A stretch of DNA of 64,000 bases from Metapseudomonas resinovorans DSM 21078 (GTDB lineage Bacteria > Pseudomonadota > Gammaproteobacteria > Pseudomonadales > Pseudomonadaceae): NCBI RefSeq assembly GCF_000423545.1, contig NZ_AUIE01000016.1, forward strand, positions 1 through 64,000, in the 5' to 3' direction. Shown here in pieces: positions 62,685 through 64,000 of this stretch. The position numbers and the translations under genes are program-made. The notes below the pieces were generated by a model that was not told the origin of the DNA, made no database searches, and saw nothing but the letters and a program-made list of their open reading frames with translations. Within the stretch, counting starts at the first letter, position 1; the number at the start of each line of letters is the position of its first letter.

Positions 62685-63485
62685 ATGAAGCTGTTGCAAG
62701 AGCAAGTGGCGCTGATTACCGGCGCAGGCGGTGGAATCGGGCGAGGGGTGGCGCTGAGTTTTGCTAAGGCCGGTGCCGCAGTGCTGGTCGCCGAGCTCGA
62801 CGAGATCAGCGGCAGGGCGGTGGAGCAGGAGTTGCAGGCACTGGGAGCCCGGGCCCTGTTCGTCAAGACCGACGTTACCCGCAAGGTGGATGTCGAGGCG
62901 GCCATCCAGGTGGCCGTCGAGCGGTTCGGCGGCCTGGACATCCTGGTCAACAATGCCTTCGCTCCCACACCCAACGTGTTGCTGGAGGATAAGACCGACG
63001 AGATGCTGGCCCGCACCCTGGATTCCACCCTGTGGGCCGCCTGGTGGTCGATGAAGGCCGCCCTGCCGCATATGCGCGCGCGAGGAGGTGGCAAAATCAT
63101 CAACTTCTATTCCATCGACACCGAGGTCGGGGCCTGGTTGCATGGCGACTACAACGCGGCCAAGTCGGGCGTCGTCGGCCTGACCCGCAGTGCCGCCTCG
63201 GAGTGGGGGCGTTTCAACATTCGCGTGAACGCCATCGCGCCAACTGCCATGGGCGCGACCTTCCACAAGTTGGCTGCGGAGAACCCGGGCTTCGCCGAGC
63301 GCTCCGCGGCCATGCGACCGCTGGGGCGCTGCGGCGAGCCGGAGGATGACATCGGACCGGTGGTGGTGTTCCTGGCGTCGCAAATGTCGCGCTTCGTCAC
63401 TGGCGAAACAATCCACGTCGATGGTGGGCTGCACCTGCCCGGCTATAACTCCCGTCCGGCGGACGTTCCGGTTCGCGAATATTGA
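62685..63485 (+). CDS. Short-chain dehydrogenase/reductase
   Basis: 266 aa. ITGAGGGIGRGVALSF, NNAF, FYSIDT (Ser) and YNAAK (Tyr, Lys), tail VTGETIHVDGGLHLPG. GAAGGAAT lies before the ATG at 62685, directly after 25-bp site 10. Convergent with the acyl-CoA ligase gene. Probable dehydrogenase of the diterpenoid pathway. Confidence 0.87.
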   Translation: MKLLQEQVALITGAGGGIGRGVALSFAKAGAAVLVAELDEISGRAVEQELQALGARALFVKTDVTRKVDVEAAIQVAVERFGGLDILVNNAFAPTPNVLLEDKTDEMLARTLDSTLWAAWWSMKAALPHMRARGGGKIINFYSIDTEVGAWLHGDYNAAKSGVVGLTRSAASEWGRFNIRVNAIAPTAMGATFHKLAAENPGFAERSAAMRPLGRCGEPEDDIGPVVVFLASQMSRFVTGETIHVDGGLHLPGYNSRPADVPVREY

Positions 63486-63567
63486 CAAGGCGATCGGTGC
63501 GGGCGCCGCCGTGCCTTTGTTCCTTGGGGTGGTGTGCCAGGCTGGGGATGCCAGCCTGGCGTGCGGG

Positions 63568-64000
63568 TCATTTTTTTGAGACTTTGATGTCTGTGTCTTC
63601 CAGATCCCAGGTATCGGCCGTCTTGCCCTCGTCGCGCAACTGGTACTTCAGCACGCGGCCCTGGGGATTCTTCGGCAGGCTGCGGCGGAACTCGATGTAT
63701 CGCGGCAGGGCGTAGTAGGGCACCGAATCGGTCGCCCAGTGGAACAGCTCTTCCGGTGTCAATCGGGCCCCCTGGTGCAGCACGGCGGTCACCTTGACGT
63801 CATCCTCACCCTTGTCGGATGGCACGGCATGCACCGCAACCTCGGCGAGGCCCGGGTGTACGGCGAATGCTGCTTCCATTTCGAAGCTGGAGATGTTCTC
63901 GCCACGGCGCCGCAGGTAGTCCTTTTTGCGGTCGACGAAATAGAAGAAGCCGTCGTCGTCGAACTTGCCGATGTCACCGGTGTGGAACCACATGTTGCGC
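63568..64000 (-). CDS. Acyl-CoA ligase (AMP-forming), C-terminal part
   Basis: Partial gene, open at the right edge; about 144 residues visible. ANL-family motifs: WFHTGDIGKFDDDGFFYFVD (A8 start), RKKDYLRRRGENISSFEMEA and the C-terminal Lys in NPQGRVLKYQLR used for adenylation. Sequence style is CaiC-like. Activates a carboxylic acid as CoA thioester, consistent with the crotonase and thiolase-like proteins in the window. Confidence 0.85.
   Translation of the reverse strand, partial: RNMWFHTGDIGKFDDDGFFYFVDRKKDYLRRRGENISSFEMEAAFAVHPGLAEVAVHAVPSDKGEDDVKVTAVLHQGARLTPEELFHWATDSVPYYALPRYIEFRRSLPKNPQGRVLKYQLRDEGKTADTWDLEDTDIKVSKK

Overview
This window looks like a Pseudomonas chromosome: GC-rich, strongly GC-biased third codon positions in most genes, Pseudomonas-type folE, REP-like repeats and IS3 debris. 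It is a dense catabolic island of about 48 protein genes. The right third (50.6-62 kb) matches in gene content, order and spacing the dit cluster of Pseudomonas abietaniphila BKME-9 for abietane diterpenoids (resin acids such as dehydroabietic acid). The match covers a 3Fe-type ferredoxin (ditA3), SDR (ditB), extradiol dioxygenase (ditC), permease (ditE), IclR activator (ditR), SCP-x thiolase-like protein (ditF) and ring-hydroxylating dioxygenase alpha/beta (ditA1A2), with ditA3 about 9 kb from ditA1. I recognise this from memory of the published cluster, not from a search.

Layout. 1-2.0 kb: edge of the island, with an IS3-family 3' end, folE, a TetR gene and an internally deleted thiolase remnant. 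2.0-5.6 kb (-): indolepyruvate:ferredoxin oxidoreductase-type fusion. 5.9-13.9 kb (+): first DUF1302/DUF1329 envelope pair with SDRs, an NTF2-like protein, a kinase-like phosphotransferase and an MFS transporter. 14-18.5 kb: quinone-oxidoreductase-like enzyme, AraC and LysR regulators, glutathione peroxidase, SDR. 18.9-28.5 kb (+): second DUF1302/DUF1329 pair joined to a YCF48-type protein and an MMPL/RND transporter, then a VOC protein, a crotonase and an SDR; this resembles an outer-membrane/inner-membrane system for hydrophobic substrates. 28.5-37.6 kb: MFS, CrtI-like flavoprotein, TetR regulator, P450 operon. 37.8-44.1 kb (-): a second, paralogous Rieske oxygenase alpha/beta plus extradiol dioxygenase with a decarboxylase/hydrolase-type amidohydrolase and another CrtI-like flavoprotein. 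44.4-48.6 kb (-): two MFS transporters, putidaredoxin-type ferredoxin and its reductase. 48.7-50.4 kb: chemoreceptor. 50.7-64 kb: the dit-like cluster, a DUF2889 protein, an SDR and the end of an acyl-CoA ligase gene.

The strongest unexplained signal is regulatory. A 25-bp inverted repeat, TGAACA-N13-TGTTCA and close variants, occurs in ten intergenic promoter regions spread over 57 kb, always with exactly 13 bp between the arms. It sits before both oxygenase operons, ditA3, the electron-transfer operon, the chemoreceptor and several SDR and transporter genes, tying separate operons into one apparent regulon. A second motif (10-3-10 palindrome) occurs twice and probably belongs to the TetR protein at 31.7 kb. 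The second oxygenase operon also has a perfect Anr/FNR box at the correct distance from a -10 element, with the 25-bp site just downstream of the predicted start, which suggests joint oxygen and substrate control.

The second oxygenase arm, with its own extradiol enzyme and amidohydrolase, is the best candidate here for an undescribed pathway branch. All functions are assigned by reading motifs; no database search was run.
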